This document shows, piece after piece, positions 41,440 to 50,938 of a DNA stretch of 64,000 nucleotides. The DNA comes from Candidatus Methylopumilus planktonicus. Lineage in GTDB: Bacteria; Pseudomonadota; Gammaproteobacteria; Burkholderiales; Methylophilaceae. The notes beneath the pieces were generated by a model that was given only the letters and a program-made list of their open reading frames with translations, had not been told where the DNA came from and did no database searches. Positions within the stretch are counted from its first letter, which is position 1. Every line of letters begins with the position of its first letter. A program made the position numbers and the translations under genes. The stretch is from NCBI RefSeq assembly GCF_006364715.1, contig NZ_CP040984.1, forward strand, positions 62,001 through 126,000, in the 5' to 3' direction.

Positions 41440-43571
41440 GATATCTGATTGCCATTGCTACTTTAGTTGGTGCGTCACTCTTATTTCTTTTGTCAAAAGC
41501 AAGTTCAAGTTCTGAATTTATTTCAGGCAGCTCCTATACAGTTGTTCTTATATTAAGTGGCATTTTTATTTTGACTTTGATTGCAATTATTGCAAATCAG
41601 ATTAAGAAATTATTTAGAAATGTTAAAAAAGACGTAATGGGAAGTCGTTTATCCATGCGTCTTGTTATTTCCTTTACCCTTATGGCAGTTATACCAGGTT
41701 TAATTGTCTATTTAGTTTCAGTTAATTTTCTAACGCGTTCAATTGAGTCATGGTTTAACGTCAAAGTTGAATCAGCCTTAGATGGTGGTTTGAAGCTCGG
41801 GCAGAAAGCATTAGACATTATGTTAACTGATCTAGAATTAAAGGCAGGGCGCATGGCATTGACGCTCTCGTCAATGCCTACGACATCTCAATATGCCGCA
41901 CTTAGTGACCTTCGAGAAAAAACAGGTGTTCAAGACGCCACAATCATTTCTGACCAAGGAAAAATTATTGCTGTGTCAAGCAATGATGCAGAATCATTTT
42001 TACCTGCTTTGCCGACATTAATACAATTGAAGCAGGCAGAAAATAATATCTACGGAAAAATCGAGCCGATAAAAAATAAAGGTCTTTATTTGAGAGTTTT
42101 GGCACCAATTAATGGAGCTGCAATCTCAAACGAAAGATTAATTTTACAAATTTTACAACCAGTCCCAGACTCTTTGACGACCCTAGCTGAGTCAGTACAG
42201 GATGTATTCCAAGACTATCAGAAGCTTTCATATAGTCGAGATTCATTGAAAGTCATTTTTTCGATTACCTTAACGCTTGTACTTATGCTTGCTATTTTGA
42301 CTGCTGTCGCTATCGGTTTTCTGCTTAGTAGAAAACTATCAGAACCACTTGCACTCCTCGCTGAAGGCACTAAAAAGATTGCAAAAGGAAATTTTAAGAC
42401 CATGCTTCCTGAAAAGGGTAAAGATGAGTTAGGCGTTCTTGTAAGATCTTTTAATAGCATGACAAGACAGTTAGACCAGGCTACCCAAACATCAGAAAAT
42501 AACCAAATAAGACTCGAGTCTGCTAGGTCATATCTTGAAACTGTATTAGCTCATTTATCTTCGGGCGTAATCGTTATTAATGATGATATGGAAATCAAAT
42601 CATTTAATATTGCCGCCTCTAAAATTTTGCAGGTAGATTTATCTAAGAATACAAATCAATTAATAACTTCAATTTCAAATAAAAATAAATTATTAAACAA
42701 TTTTGTTATGAGCATTCAAGAAGAAATTAAAGCTGCGAGTAGTAAGAAGCAATTTGAAATCATAAAGCAGTTTGAAATTAAATATGAAAAAAATAATCAA
42801 GTACTTTCGCTACAAATTAATCCCCTACCTCAAAATAAGGTTAAGAACTATGTCTTAATGATAGATGATATAACTATGATGATTCAGGCCCAACGAGATG
42901 CAGCATGGTCAGAAGTTGCAAGGAGGCTTGCGCACGAAATTAAAAATCCACTTACACCTATTCAACTTTCAGCAGAAAGAATTAAGCATAAATTAGGCTC
43001 TAAATTAAACAAAGAGGACACAGATATTCTAGATAAGGCTGTTTCAACTATTGTTAATCAAGTTGATGCAATGAAAACTATGGTAAATGAGTTTAGCGAA
43101 TATGCACGGGCCCCTCAGTTGAATCTTGAATTAATAGATATTAACGAAACTATTAAGGAAATTTCTCATTTATTTGAAAATTCAGGGATTAAAATAACAA
43201 CGACATTATTAAAAGGATTGCCTAAAATAAAAGTAGACGTAAATATGATGAGGCAGGTCCTTATAAATCTGATTCAGAATGCACAAGACGCTATGATAAA
43301 TAATACAAAAAAGCCGAGTATTAAAATTAACACAAATAAATATAAAAACTATCTTATCTTATCCATTGAGGATAATGGCCCAGGGTTTTCAGCAGATATA
43401 CTTAAAAAAGCATTTGAGCCATACGTCACGTCCAAGTCGCATGGCACTGGCCTTGGTTTGGCCATAGTGAAAAAAATCATTGAAGAGCATGCAGGCACTA
43501 TTGTTGTAGAAAATATAAAAAGTGGCGGTGCTAATATCAATATTCAACTGCCGATATCTAAAAGTAAATAA
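41436..43571 (+). CDS. ntrY: Sensor histidine kinase NtrY
   Basis: 711 aa. N-terminal membrane helices (about 1-55 and 70-100), an extracytoplasmic region, a further helix (~270-295), HAMP (~300-350), PAS (~365-460), dimerisation helix with phospho-His (HEIKNPLTPIQLSAERIK, ~500) and ATPase domain: NLIQNAQDAM (N box), DNGPGFS (G1), SHGTGLGLAI (G2). The signal is not evident; family members relate to nitrogen or redox status. Operon with DUF4390 and ntrX. Confidence 0.95.
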   Translation: MRYLIAIATLVGASLLFLLSKASSSSEFISGSSYTVVLILSGIFILTLIAIIANQIKKLFRNVKKDVMGSRLSMRLVISFTLMAVIPGLIVYLVSVNFLTRSIESWFNVKVESALDGGLKLGQKALDIMLTDLELKAGRMALTLSSMPTTSQYAALSDLREKTGVQDATIISDQGKIIAVSSNDAESFLPALPTLIQLKQAENNIYGKIEPIKNKGLYLRVLAPINGAAISNERLILQILQPVPDSLTTLAESVQDVFQDYQKLSYSRDSLKVIFSITLTLVLMLAILTAVAIGFLLSRKLSEPLALLAEGTKKIAKGNFKTMLPEKGKDELGVLVRSFNSMTRQLDQATQTSENNQIRLESARSYLETVLAHLSSGVIVINDDMEIKSFNIAASKILQVDLSKNTNQLITSISNKNKLLNNFVMSIQEEIKAASSKKQFEIIKQFEIKYEKNNQVLSLQINPLPQNKVKNYVLMIDDITMMIQAQRDAAWSEVARRLAHEIKNPLTPIQLSAERIKHKLGSKLNKEDTDILDKAVSTIVNQVDAMKTMVNEFSEYARAPQLNLELIDINETIKEISHLFENSGIKITTTLLKGLPKIKVDVNMMRQVLINLIQNAQDAMINNTKKPSIKINTNKYKNYLILSIEDNGPGFSADILKKAFEPYVTSKSHGTGLGLAIVKKIIEEHAGTIVVENIKSGGANINIQLPISKSK

Positions 43572-43573
43572 TT

Positions 43574-44860
43574 ATGAGTATAAAAAAAATATTAGTAGTT
43601 GATGATGAGCTGGGCATAAGAGAATTACTCAGGGATATTCTTATCGATGAGGGCTTTGAAATTTTTGTAGCTGAAAATGCTACAGAAGCTCGCGAGCTTA
43701 AAAAAAGTAAAATGCCTGATTTGATCTTACTAGATATATGGATGCCTGATTGTGATGGCATCACACTCCTTAAGGAGTGGGTAAATGAAAAGTTTCTTAC
43801 CAGTCAAGTTGTTATGATGTCAGGTCATGGAACAATTGATACCGCCTTGGAAGCAACTAAAATCGGTGCTTTTGATTTCCTCGAAAAGCCTATTACACTT
43901 CAGAAGCTTTTAAAGACAGTCAATGAAGCTTTAAAGTATGCAAATAATCTTCCAAAAATAGAAATTAACTTACTAAACATTGGCAAGAGTAATGTGATAC
44001 AAGACCTTAAAAAGAGACTTGATAAACTCGTTTCCTTAAAAACACCACTTCTTCTTGTAGGTCCTCAAGGAGGTTGCGCCAAAATTTGTGCGCAATACTT
44101 ACATCCAAAAAATCAACCCTGGATTGATGTAAAAGACTTTGAAGTTGTTTCCAATGCGCCGGCTGATCTTCTTGATCAACATAGAGGTGGATCAATCTTT
44201 TTAAATGAAATTTCCCATTTGACTAAATCTCAACAAAAAGGCTTAAATTTACTGATTAGCAAAGCGGTTAATTATGATGTAAGAATTGTCTGTGCAACCT
44301 CAAAATCACTTACCCAGTCCGAGGATGTTGATTTTGATGAGCGTATTTTAAATGAACTATTACCTGGCTCATTATTACTTCCTTCAATTAATGAGCATAA
44401 AGAAGATATTCCAGAATTGGCTTCATCTATTTTGACAATGCATCTCACAAAATCTGATAAATCTGATTATAAAGTTTTTGATGTTGCTGCTTTAAATATG
44501 ATGCGAGCTATGAATTGGTTAGGCGATATAGAGGAGTTAGAAAGCTTTGTGTTTAATTTAATGCAAACTAGCTTGCTTGAAAAAATTACCGCAGAAGATG
44601 TTAAGCGCGTTGCAAATCAATTTAATTTATTACATGATAAAAACAAATCATCAAAAAAAAGTAAAGGTAGTCATGATCAAGGGTTAGATGAAATTTTTAA
44701 TAAATCACTAAGAGACGCTCGCGATGAGTTTGAAAGAATGTATTTTAAACACCACCTAAATAATGATGATCAGAGCATGGTAAAACTTTCAGAAGTGTCT
44801 GGTGTAGAAAGAACCCATCTTTATAGAAAGTTAAAACAGCTAGGAATCAAAGTAAAGTAA
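43574..44860 (+). CDS. ntrX: Response regulator NtrX, AAA+ domain degenerate
   Basis: 428 aa. Receiver domain intact (VDDELGIRELL, phospho-Asp in LILLDIWMPDCDG, MSGHGT, EKP). The central AAA+ region keeps the fold but has lost key motifs: the Walker A position reads LVGPQGGCAKICA instead of G..G.GK[ST], Walker B reads IFLNEI (Asp to Asn), and no GAFTGA is seen. The C-terminal Fis-type helix-turn-helix (EVSGVERTHLYRKLKQLGI) remains. It probably binds DNA without activating sigma-54. Normal NtrX has about 450-470 aa. RpoN is nonetheless encoded at 51.9-53.3 kb. Confidence 0.9.
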   Translation: MSIKKILVVDDELGIRELLRDILIDEGFEIFVAENATEARELKKSKMPDLILLDIWMPDCDGITLLKEWVNEKFLTSQVVMMSGHGTIDTALEATKIGAFDFLEKPITLQKLLKTVNEALKYANNLPKIEINLLNIGKSNVIQDLKKRLDKLVSLKTPLLLVGPQGGCAKICAQYLHPKNQPWIDVKDFEVVSNAPADLLDQHRGGSIFLNEISHLTKSQQKGLNLLISKAVNYDVRIVCATSKSLTQSEDVDFDERILNELLPGSLLLPSINEHKEDIPELASSILTMHLTKSDKSDYKVFDVAALNMMRAMNWLGDIEELESFVFNLMQTSLLEKITAEDVKRVANQFNLLHDKNKSSKKSKGSHDQGLDEIFNKSLRDARDEFERMYFKHHLNNDDQSMVKLSEVSGVERTHLYRKLKQLGIKVK

Positions 44861-44861
44861 A

Positions 44862-45635
44862 TTAAAGTTCTACAATAACGGGTGTATGGTCCGATGGACG
44901 TTCTGACTTTCTTGGTTCCTTATCAATTAACGATTGTTTCGTTTTATTTGTTAGATTCTTATTTGTGAGTATGTGATCAATGCGCATACCAAGATTTCTT
45001 CTGAATCCAGCCATTCGATAATCCCACCAGCTATATTGAATTTCATTAGGATTCATTGCCCTAAAATTATCTGACAATCCTAAGTCAATAATTTTTTGAA
45101 AAGCATCCCTTTCTTTTGGGCTTACAAGAATATTATTCTTCCAGGCCTCTGGATCGTGACAATCGATATCTTGAGGCGCAATGTTAAAATCGCCCGCAAT
45201 AATAATGTCTGGAAAAGATACCATTTCATTTTTAAGCCATACAGTAAAATGTTTTAACCAGTCGAGCTTATATTGGTATTTGTCTGAATCTACAGATTGC
45301 CCATTAGGAACATAAACACAAACTATTCTTATTTTTCCATAGTCCGTATTTACAGTTGCAGCAATCAATCTCTTTTGTTCATCTTCGAAATCGGGCATAT
45401 TATTTTGAATATCAAAAAGCTCATATTTACTTATAATCGCAACCCCATTATATGTTTTCTGCCCGTTGTGAATAGCGTGATAGCCAAGGGCACTTATTGC
45501 ATCATGAGGGAATTTAATATTTTCTTGTTTTGTTTCTTGAAGTAGTAGAAGATCAGGCTGCGCTTTTTTAACCCAGTCTTCGACTTGGCCTAGCCTTACA
45601 GTTAGAGAATTGACATTCCACGTTGCGAGCTTCAT
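44862..45635 (-). CDS. xth: Exodeoxyribonuclease III
   Basis: 257 aa. Apurinic/apyrimidinic endonuclease of base excision repair. Metal and catalytic motifs: LATWNVNSL, LLLQETK (Glu), AGDFNIAP (Asp, Asn), YSWWDYR and SDHTPVIVEL (Asp, His). Convergent with ntrX by 1 bp gap, and 5 bp from prlC upstream on the same strand. Confidence 0.97.
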   Translation of the reverse strand: MKLATWNVNSLTVRLGQVEDWVKKAQPDLLLLQETKQENIKFPHDAISALGYHAIHNGQKTYNGVAIISKYELFDIQNNMPDFEDEQKRLIAATVNTDYGKIRIVCVYVPNGQSVDSDKYQYKLDWLKHFTVWLKNEMVSFPDIIIAGDFNIAPQDIDCHDPEAWKNNILVSPKERDAFQKIIDLGLSDNFRAMNPNEIQYSWWDYRMAGFRRNLGMRIDHILTNKNLTNKTKQSLIDKEPRKSERPSDHTPVIVEL

Positions 45636-45640
45636 AACAT

Positions 45641-47671
45641 TTAAGCCATACCGCTATGTCTCAGCAAGGCGTCAACAGAGGGCGCACGACCACGAAAAGC
45701 AACAAAAGATTCCATAGCGGGCCTAGAGCCACCTTTCGATAAAACCTCTTCTTGAAATTTTTGGCCAGCATTGCTCGACAAAATACCTTCTTCTTCGAAT
45801 AAACTGAAAGCATCAGAAGCCAAGACTTCAGCCCATTTATAACTGTAGTAACCTGCTGCATACCCGCCAGCAAAAATATGAGAAAAGCTATTAGGAAAAC
45901 GGTTCCAGGCTGGAGGTCTTACAACGGCAATTTCGTCACGAATAGTTTCGAGTAGTTTTAAGGAGTTAATTTTATTCTGATCGTTATATTGAGTGTGCAA
46001 TCTTATATCGAATAAAGAAAACTCAATTTGTCTTAAAGTTTGCATGCCTGATTGGAAATTTTTAGCTTCAATCATTTTTTTAAATAAAGCTTCAGGTAGG
46101 GGGCTCTTGTTGTCCACATGCTCAGTCATATGTTTTACTACATCCCATTCCCAGCAAAAGTTTTCCATAAATTGACTGGGCAATTCAACAGCATCCCATT
46201 CAACACCCTTAATGCCTGAAATACTGTATTCATCTACTTTAGTCAGCATGTGATGAAGTCCATGACCGAATTCATGGAACAGAGTAATGACATCATCATG
46301 GGAAAATAAAGCTGGTTTATTTTCAGAAGGGGATGAAAAATTACATGTCAGAAAGGCTACTGGATGTGATGATTCGAAAGAGTTTTTATATCGAGATATA
46401 GCTTCATCCATCCATGCCCCGCCTCGTTTATGATTTCGTGCATATAAATCAAAATAAAATTGACCAACTAACTCATCACCATCATTTTTTATAGAATAAA
46501 AACTTACATCTTTATGCCAAGTAGGAGCATCTGTTTTAATAATTTTTAATTTAAAGATAGTTTCAACTACTTTAAATAAACCCTTCAGAACGCGATGTTC
46601 AGGAAAGTATTGTTTTACTTCGTTCTCCGAAAAACTATATTTGGCCTGGCGAAGTTTTTCAGAAACATAAGCGATATCCCAGGCTTCTAATTTTTCTATA
46701 CCTAATGTTTTAGAAAAAGCACTAAGCTCCTCCATATCTTTCAAGGCAAAAGGCTTTGCTTTGTTAGCCAAATCCATAAGAAAACTTACAACTTCTTCAT
46801 TTGATTTCGCCATTTTAGTCACAAGTGACATTTCAGTAAAATGATTGAAGCCAAGTAATTTTGCTGATTCATAACGTAGAGCGAGTATTTCATCTATAAG
46901 TTTTGTATTGTCAAACTTAGGGGATGCAAGTTCAGATGCGCGGGTAGCATAACCCCGGTAGAGTTTTTCTCTTAAATTTCTATCCTCAGCATATTGCATC
47001 ACTGGCAAGTAGGATGGAAAGTGTAGAGTGAGTTTGTAACCTTCTTTTTTATCTTCAATAGCATCACTCTGAGCTTTTTTAATGTTTTCTTCAGGAATGC
47101 CCTTAAGATTATCGGCGTCGCCCACAAAAATAGAAAATTCATTGGTAGCATCTAAAATATTTTCTTCGAACTGCGTTGAAAGTTTTGCAAGTTTTTCTTG
47201 AATAACCTTAAATCGTGCTTTTTCTAATTCATTAAGCTCTGCACCACCTAATTTAAATTCACGAAGAACATTATCAATAATGCGCTTTTGTGATGGCGTA
47301 AGTGATTTGAATATTTCGCCATCTTTAAGAGACTGGTATTTTTTATAAAGCGCTTCGTCTTGAGAAAGATTTGTATAAAACTCAGTCAGCTTTATCAGAT
47401 TATCGTTGTAGGCTTTTCTTAAATCATCAGAATTGACGACTGCATTAAGATGCTCAATTTGTCCCCATGCTCTTGAAATTTTTTCACTAACCATTTCAAT
47501 AGGTTCTACAAAATTTTCCCATGAAATAGAGCCGCCCATCACCTTAAGAGAATGAATCAAACTATTCGCTTCTTTGAGAATGCCTTCAATAGCTGGCGAA
47601 ATATGGCTAGGTTTAATTTGATCGAAAAGGGGAAGGCTATCGCGGAATAATATAGGGTTAGTCATCATCAT
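45641..47671 (-). CDS. prlC: Oligopeptidase A (M3 family)
   Basis: 676 aa, typical of E. coli PrlC (680). Zinc metallopeptidase with the HExxH site LFHEFGHGLHHML (residues ~460-475); also GAWMDEA and WDAVELPSQFMENFCWE. Cytoplasmic degradation of peptides, including signal-peptide fragments. Three Met codons open the reading (47671, 47668, 47665); the first is kept. 15 bp downstream of ptsI. Confidence 0.95.
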   Translation of the reverse strand: MMMTNPILFRDSLPLFDQIKPSHISPAIEGILKEANSLIHSLKVMGGSISWENFVEPIEMVSEKISRAWGQIEHLNAVVNSDDLRKAYNDNLIKLTEFYTNLSQDEALYKKYQSLKDGEIFKSLTPSQKRIIDNVLREFKLGGAELNELEKARFKVIQEKLAKLSTQFEENILDATNEFSIFVGDADNLKGIPEENIKKAQSDAIEDKKEGYKLTLHFPSYLPVMQYAEDRNLREKLYRGYATRASELASPKFDNTKLIDEILALRYESAKLLGFNHFTEMSLVTKMAKSNEEVVSFLMDLANKAKPFALKDMEELSAFSKTLGIEKLEAWDIAYVSEKLRQAKYSFSENEVKQYFPEHRVLKGLFKVVETIFKLKIIKTDAPTWHKDVSFYSIKNDGDELVGQFYFDLYARNHKRGGAWMDEAISRYKNSFESSHPVAFLTCNFSSPSENKPALFSHDDVITLFHEFGHGLHHMLTKVDEYSISGIKGVEWDAVELPSQFMENFCWEWDVVKHMTEHVDNKSPLPEALFKKMIEAKNFQSGMQTLRQIEFSLFDIRLHTQYNDQNKINSLKLLETIRDEIAVVRPPAWNRFPNSFSHIFAGGYAAGYYSYKWAEVLASDAFSLFEEEGILSSNAGQKFQEEVLSKGGSRPAMESFVAFRGRAPSVDALLRHSGMA

Positions 47672-47686
47672 AAAAAAATTAGTTAT

Positions 47687-49420
47687 CTAGTAAGATTGAT
47701 TAATCTTCTTTAGTAAAGTTTCAATTTTATCGACTTCGTTTAACTTAAGTAACCTAAGAACAGAAGTTTTCATATTTTTGATCGAGCTATTTAAAACTTG
47801 TTGTTTTACACTGAGAATATGTGAGGGGTGCATTGAGAGTTGTTCAACACCCATACCGATCAATAGTTTGGTAAGTTTCGGTTCACCAGCCATTTCACCG
47901 CAAATAGCGATAGATTTTTTATATTTATGAGCGGACTTTATTGTAAGAGCAATCAATTTTAAAACAGCAGGATGAAGAGGGTTGTAAAGATGTGACACTG
48001 CTTCATCGGTGCGGTCAATCGCAAGCGCATATTGAATTAAATCATTTGTACCGATAGATAAAAAATCGAGTTCTTGAGCAAAAATATCTGCACTGATTGC
48101 AGCAGCTGGTATTTCAATCATACCTCCAATAAGAATCTTTTCATTAAACCTTACTTTATCTTTTCTTAAGCTTGCTTTCGCCCTTTCTAGAAGAAGTTTG
48201 GTTTGCCGAAGCTCACTGATACTGCTAAGCATAGGAAAAAGAATTTTAATATTTCCAAATTGAGAAGCCCTTAGAATGGCACGAAGTTGCGTTATAAATA
48301 TTTTGGGTTCGGACAAGCACAATCGAATCGCTCTTAATCCTAACGCTGGATTAGGGCTTATTTTTTTGTTAACTAGTGCTGTTTGTTTATCAGCACCTGA
48401 ATCTAAAGTACGAATAGTGACAGGCCTTTTACCCATCGCTTCAGCTACTCTCTTATAGGCTTGAAATTGCTCTTCCTCATCTGGCATATCTTGTCTATTC
48501 ATAAATAAGAACTCTGTTCTAAATAGACCCACCCCGGCAGCACCTGAGGCATTTACAGAGAGAATGTCATTCGGAACTTCAATATTTGCCAAGAGGTTAA
48601 TTAAAGCTCCATCTTTAGTGATTGATTTTTTTGTCTTAATACGCTGAAGCTTTTCTTGCTCCTCACCCCATGAATCTTGGAGTGTTTTATAGTAGTTTTG
48701 AATTTCTTGAGTTGGATTAACAATCACAACACCTTGAGCGCCATCAACAATAATTAAATCGTTATCACGTATTAAAGTCCTAGCATTCTGCAATGCCACA
48801 ATTGAGGGGATATTTAAACTTCTTGATAAAATTGCAGTATGGGAAGTTATACCACCACCCTCTGTGATAAAGGCTGCGTATTTATGATTCTTAAAGTGAA
48901 GCGCATCCGCTGGCGAAATATCATGAGCGACTAAAATTGTTAATTTTTCTTTATTTTTTACAGCAGCTTGATTCGAATGGCCTAAAAGTATTTTAATGAC
49001 TCTTTCAACAACCTGAATAACATCCTGCCTTCTTTCCCTTAGATATAGATCTTCGATTTGATCAAATTGATTTACTACGCTATCCATTTGCTTTTTGATC
49101 GCCCATTCTGCATTACATTTTTCATTCTCAATAATAGTTTTTGGCAATGAAGACAAAGACTTATCTTTTAATATCATTAAGTGTGTATCAATAAATGCAC
49201 TTAACTCTCCTGGCGAATCAGAGGGTAGTTGGGATTTTATTTTATTGAGATCAATTTTGACGGCAGTAATAGCATCCTCAAATCTTTTGATTTCATGAGG
49301 AATATTTTTTATCTCAATATCGTATTGAACAACTTCAAGAAGAGCATTGGAAATCAAATGAGCTTTACCTATAGCGATTCCATTTGAAACACCAGTACCG
49401 TGAATGCTAAATGGAGTCAT
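47687..49420 (-). CDS. ptsI: Phosphoenolpyruvate-protein phosphotransferase (PTS enzyme I)
   Basis: 577 aa (E. coli EI 575). Takes phosphate from PEP and gives it to HPr. Phospho-His motif GGGITSHTAILSRSLNIPSIV (~190), PEP-binding VGLFRTEFLFMNR, LSIGTNDLIQYALAIDR and the ICGEMAG motif. RBS region GGGAGAA before the start, which overlaps the end region of ptsH. No PTS permease is in the window, so its role is probably regulatory together with HPr, EIIA and HprK. Confidence 0.95.
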   Translation of the reverse strand: MTPFSIHGTGVSNGIAIGKAHLISNALLEVVQYDIEIKNIPHEIKRFEDAITAVKIDLNKIKSQLPSDSPGELSAFIDTHLMILKDKSLSSLPKTIIENEKCNAEWAIKKQMDSVVNQFDQIEDLYLRERRQDVIQVVERVIKILLGHSNQAAVKNKEKLTILVAHDISPADALHFKNHKYAAFITEGGGITSHTAILSRSLNIPSIVALQNARTLIRDNDLIIVDGAQGVVIVNPTQEIQNYYKTLQDSWGEEQEKLQRIKTKKSITKDGALINLLANIEVPNDILSVNASGAAGVGLFRTEFLFMNRQDMPDEEEQFQAYKRVAEAMGKRPVTIRTLDSGADKQTALVNKKISPNPALGLRAIRLCLSEPKIFITQLRAILRASQFGNIKILFPMLSSISELRQTKLLLERAKASLRKDKVRFNEKILIGGMIEIPAAAISADIFAQELDFLSIGTNDLIQYALAIDRTDEAVSHLYNPLHPAVLKLIALTIKSAHKYKKSIAICGEMAGEPKLTKLLIGMGVEQLSMHPSHILSVKQQVLNSSIKNMKTSVLRLLKLNEVDKIETLLKKINQSY

Positions 49421-49426
49421 CTTGCT

Positions 49427-49696
49427 TTATTCTCCCTCACCGAAAAAATCATTGATAAGAGTTACGATAGAATTCAAAGCTTCTTTTTCATCAGGACCTT
49501 CTGTCGTGATTATGACATGTGAACCTTGGCTAGCCGCAAGCATCATTACCCCCATAATACTTTTTGCGTTCACTTTTTTATCATTTTTTTCAATCCATAT
49601 ATCTGAGTCAAATTGATTGGCTATCTGCGTAAGTTTTGCAGAGGCTCTTGCATGCAAACCTAGCTTATTAATGATTTTAATAGAAAGTGTTAGCAA
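49427..49696 (-). CDS. ptsH: Phosphocarrier protein HPr
   Basis: 89 aa. His15 motif LGLHARASAKL and the Ser-region KSIMGVMMLA (the HprK target Ser46) are both present. Located between EIIA (overlap 7 bp) and ptsI. Presence of the Ser site and of an HprK-like gene nearby suggests Ser-phosphorylation control. Confidence 0.95.
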   Translation of the reverse strand: MLTLSIKIINKLGLHARASAKLTQIANQFDSDIWIEKNDKKVNAKSIMGVMMLAASQGSHVIITTEGPDEKEALNSIVTLINDFFGEGE

Positions 49697-50088
49697 GATT
49701 GATTGGATTGAATATGAATGATGCCATCTTGAGCGCCTTGGATTGCTTTGGCAATGAGAGCATCGAATGACTCATGGCGATAACTAATGCTGCGGATAAG
49801 CATAGATAAATTAACACCCGCAATTGCACTCACTTTTCCTGGCTTAATTATTTTAGTAATAATGTTACAAGGTGTTGCTCCAAATATATCTGTCAAGATT
49901 AAAACACCATCACCTTGATCTAAGAGACTAATTCTTTCCGATATTTGCTTAAACATATTTTCATGTTCACAATCATTTTCGATTGAGAGAAATTCTAGAA
50001 ATAATGGCTGGTCCCCAAGAACATGTGTCGCGCATTCAATGAGAGATTTTCCGAGTTCGCCGTGCGTGATAAGAAGAATGCCAATCAT
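49690..50088 (-). CDS. PTS EIIA component, mannose type (PtsM-like)
   Basis: 132 aa. ITHGELGKSL carries the phospho-His (~10), and ILTDIFGATPCNII and GVNLSMLIR fit the mannose-family EIIA fold. It has no IIB, IIC or IID partners here, so as in other betaproteobacteria it probably acts as a regulator. Between rapZ (8 bp) and ptsH (7 bp overlap). Confidence 0.9.
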   Translation of the reverse strand: MIGILLITHGELGKSLIECATHVLGDQPLFLEFLSIENDCEHENMFKQISERISLLDQGDGVLILTDIFGATPCNIITKIIKPGKVSAIAGVNLSMLIRSISYRHESFDALIAKAIQGAQDGIIHIQSNQSC

Positions 50089-50096
50089 AAGTTCTT

Positions 50097-50936
50097 TTAA
50101 TGGTTAATATCTCTGTGACGAATAGTCACTTGAGATTTTGGGTTAGAAAAGTTAGTAAATAATTTATTCGCAATATAAACGGAGCGATGTTTGCCACCAG
50201 TACATCCAATAGCTATATTTAGAGAATGTCTTTGTTCTATTTTGAAAGCACTTAGCCATTCCTTTACAAAGTGATTAATGTCTTGAAACATCTTATCAAC
50301 CTCTTTGAAGTTTTCAAAAAAAACTATAACAGGCTTGTCTATCCCGGTTAAATTTTTTAGATTTGATTCGTAGTGCGGATTAGGAAGACAGCGCACATCA
50401 AAGATAAAATCTGCATCAAGTGGGATGCCAAACTTATATCCGAATGAACTAAATTGTAAGGCAAGGCGATCCTCTTTTAGCTGAATTAATTCACTCAATG
50501 CTGTCTTCAATGCATTGACCGACATATTGCTAGTATCAATTTTGTAACCAATTTCAGCTAAAGGTGCGAGCATGGAACGCTCTTTTTCTATAGCTTCATC
50601 AAGGGATAGCTTTTCATTTGCTAATGGATGTCTCCGCCTAGTTTCGCCAAATCGTCTAACTATAGATTCTGTAGAGGATTCTAAATAAATAAGCTTCGTT
50701 TTGATAGATAAAGACTCGATTTCTTTAATAACATGAGGTAATTTTTCAATATCGATACTCCTAATATCAACACTTATAGCAACTTTATCCTGATGCTCAT
50801 GATTAAGATGTTGAGAAATGCTAGATAAAAGCGTGACTGGTAAATTATCAATACAGTAAAAATTATTGTCTTCTAGAGCGTTTAGGGCAATGCTTTTACC
50901 CGAGCCTGACAATCCTGAAATAATAATGACTTCCAT
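50097..50936 (-). CDS. rapZ: RNase adapter / nucleotide-binding protein RapZ
   Basis: 279 aa. Walker A GLSGSGKS at the N-terminus, IDNLPVTLL, the arginine-rich ETRRRHPL and the C-terminal GCTGGKHRSVYIAN which is the conserved regulatory domain. In E. coli RapZ guides RNase E to GlmZ and senses glucosamine-6-phosphate; here that is a family inference. 2 bp from hprK, 8 bp from EIIA. Confidence 0.95.
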   Translation of the reverse strand: MEVIIISGLSGSGKSIALNALEDNNFYCIDNLPVTLLSSISQHLNHEHQDKVAISVDIRSIDIEKLPHVIKEIESLSIKTKLIYLESSTESIVRRFGETRRRHPLANEKLSLDEAIEKERSMLAPLAEIGYKIDTSNMSVNALKTALSELIQLKEDRLALQFSSFGYKFGIPLDADFIFDVRCLPNPHYESNLKNLTGIDKPVIVFFENFKEVDKMFQDINHFVKEWLSAFKIEQRHSLNIAIGCTGGKHRSVYIANKLFTNFSNPKSQVTIRHRDINH

Positions 50937-50938
50937 AA

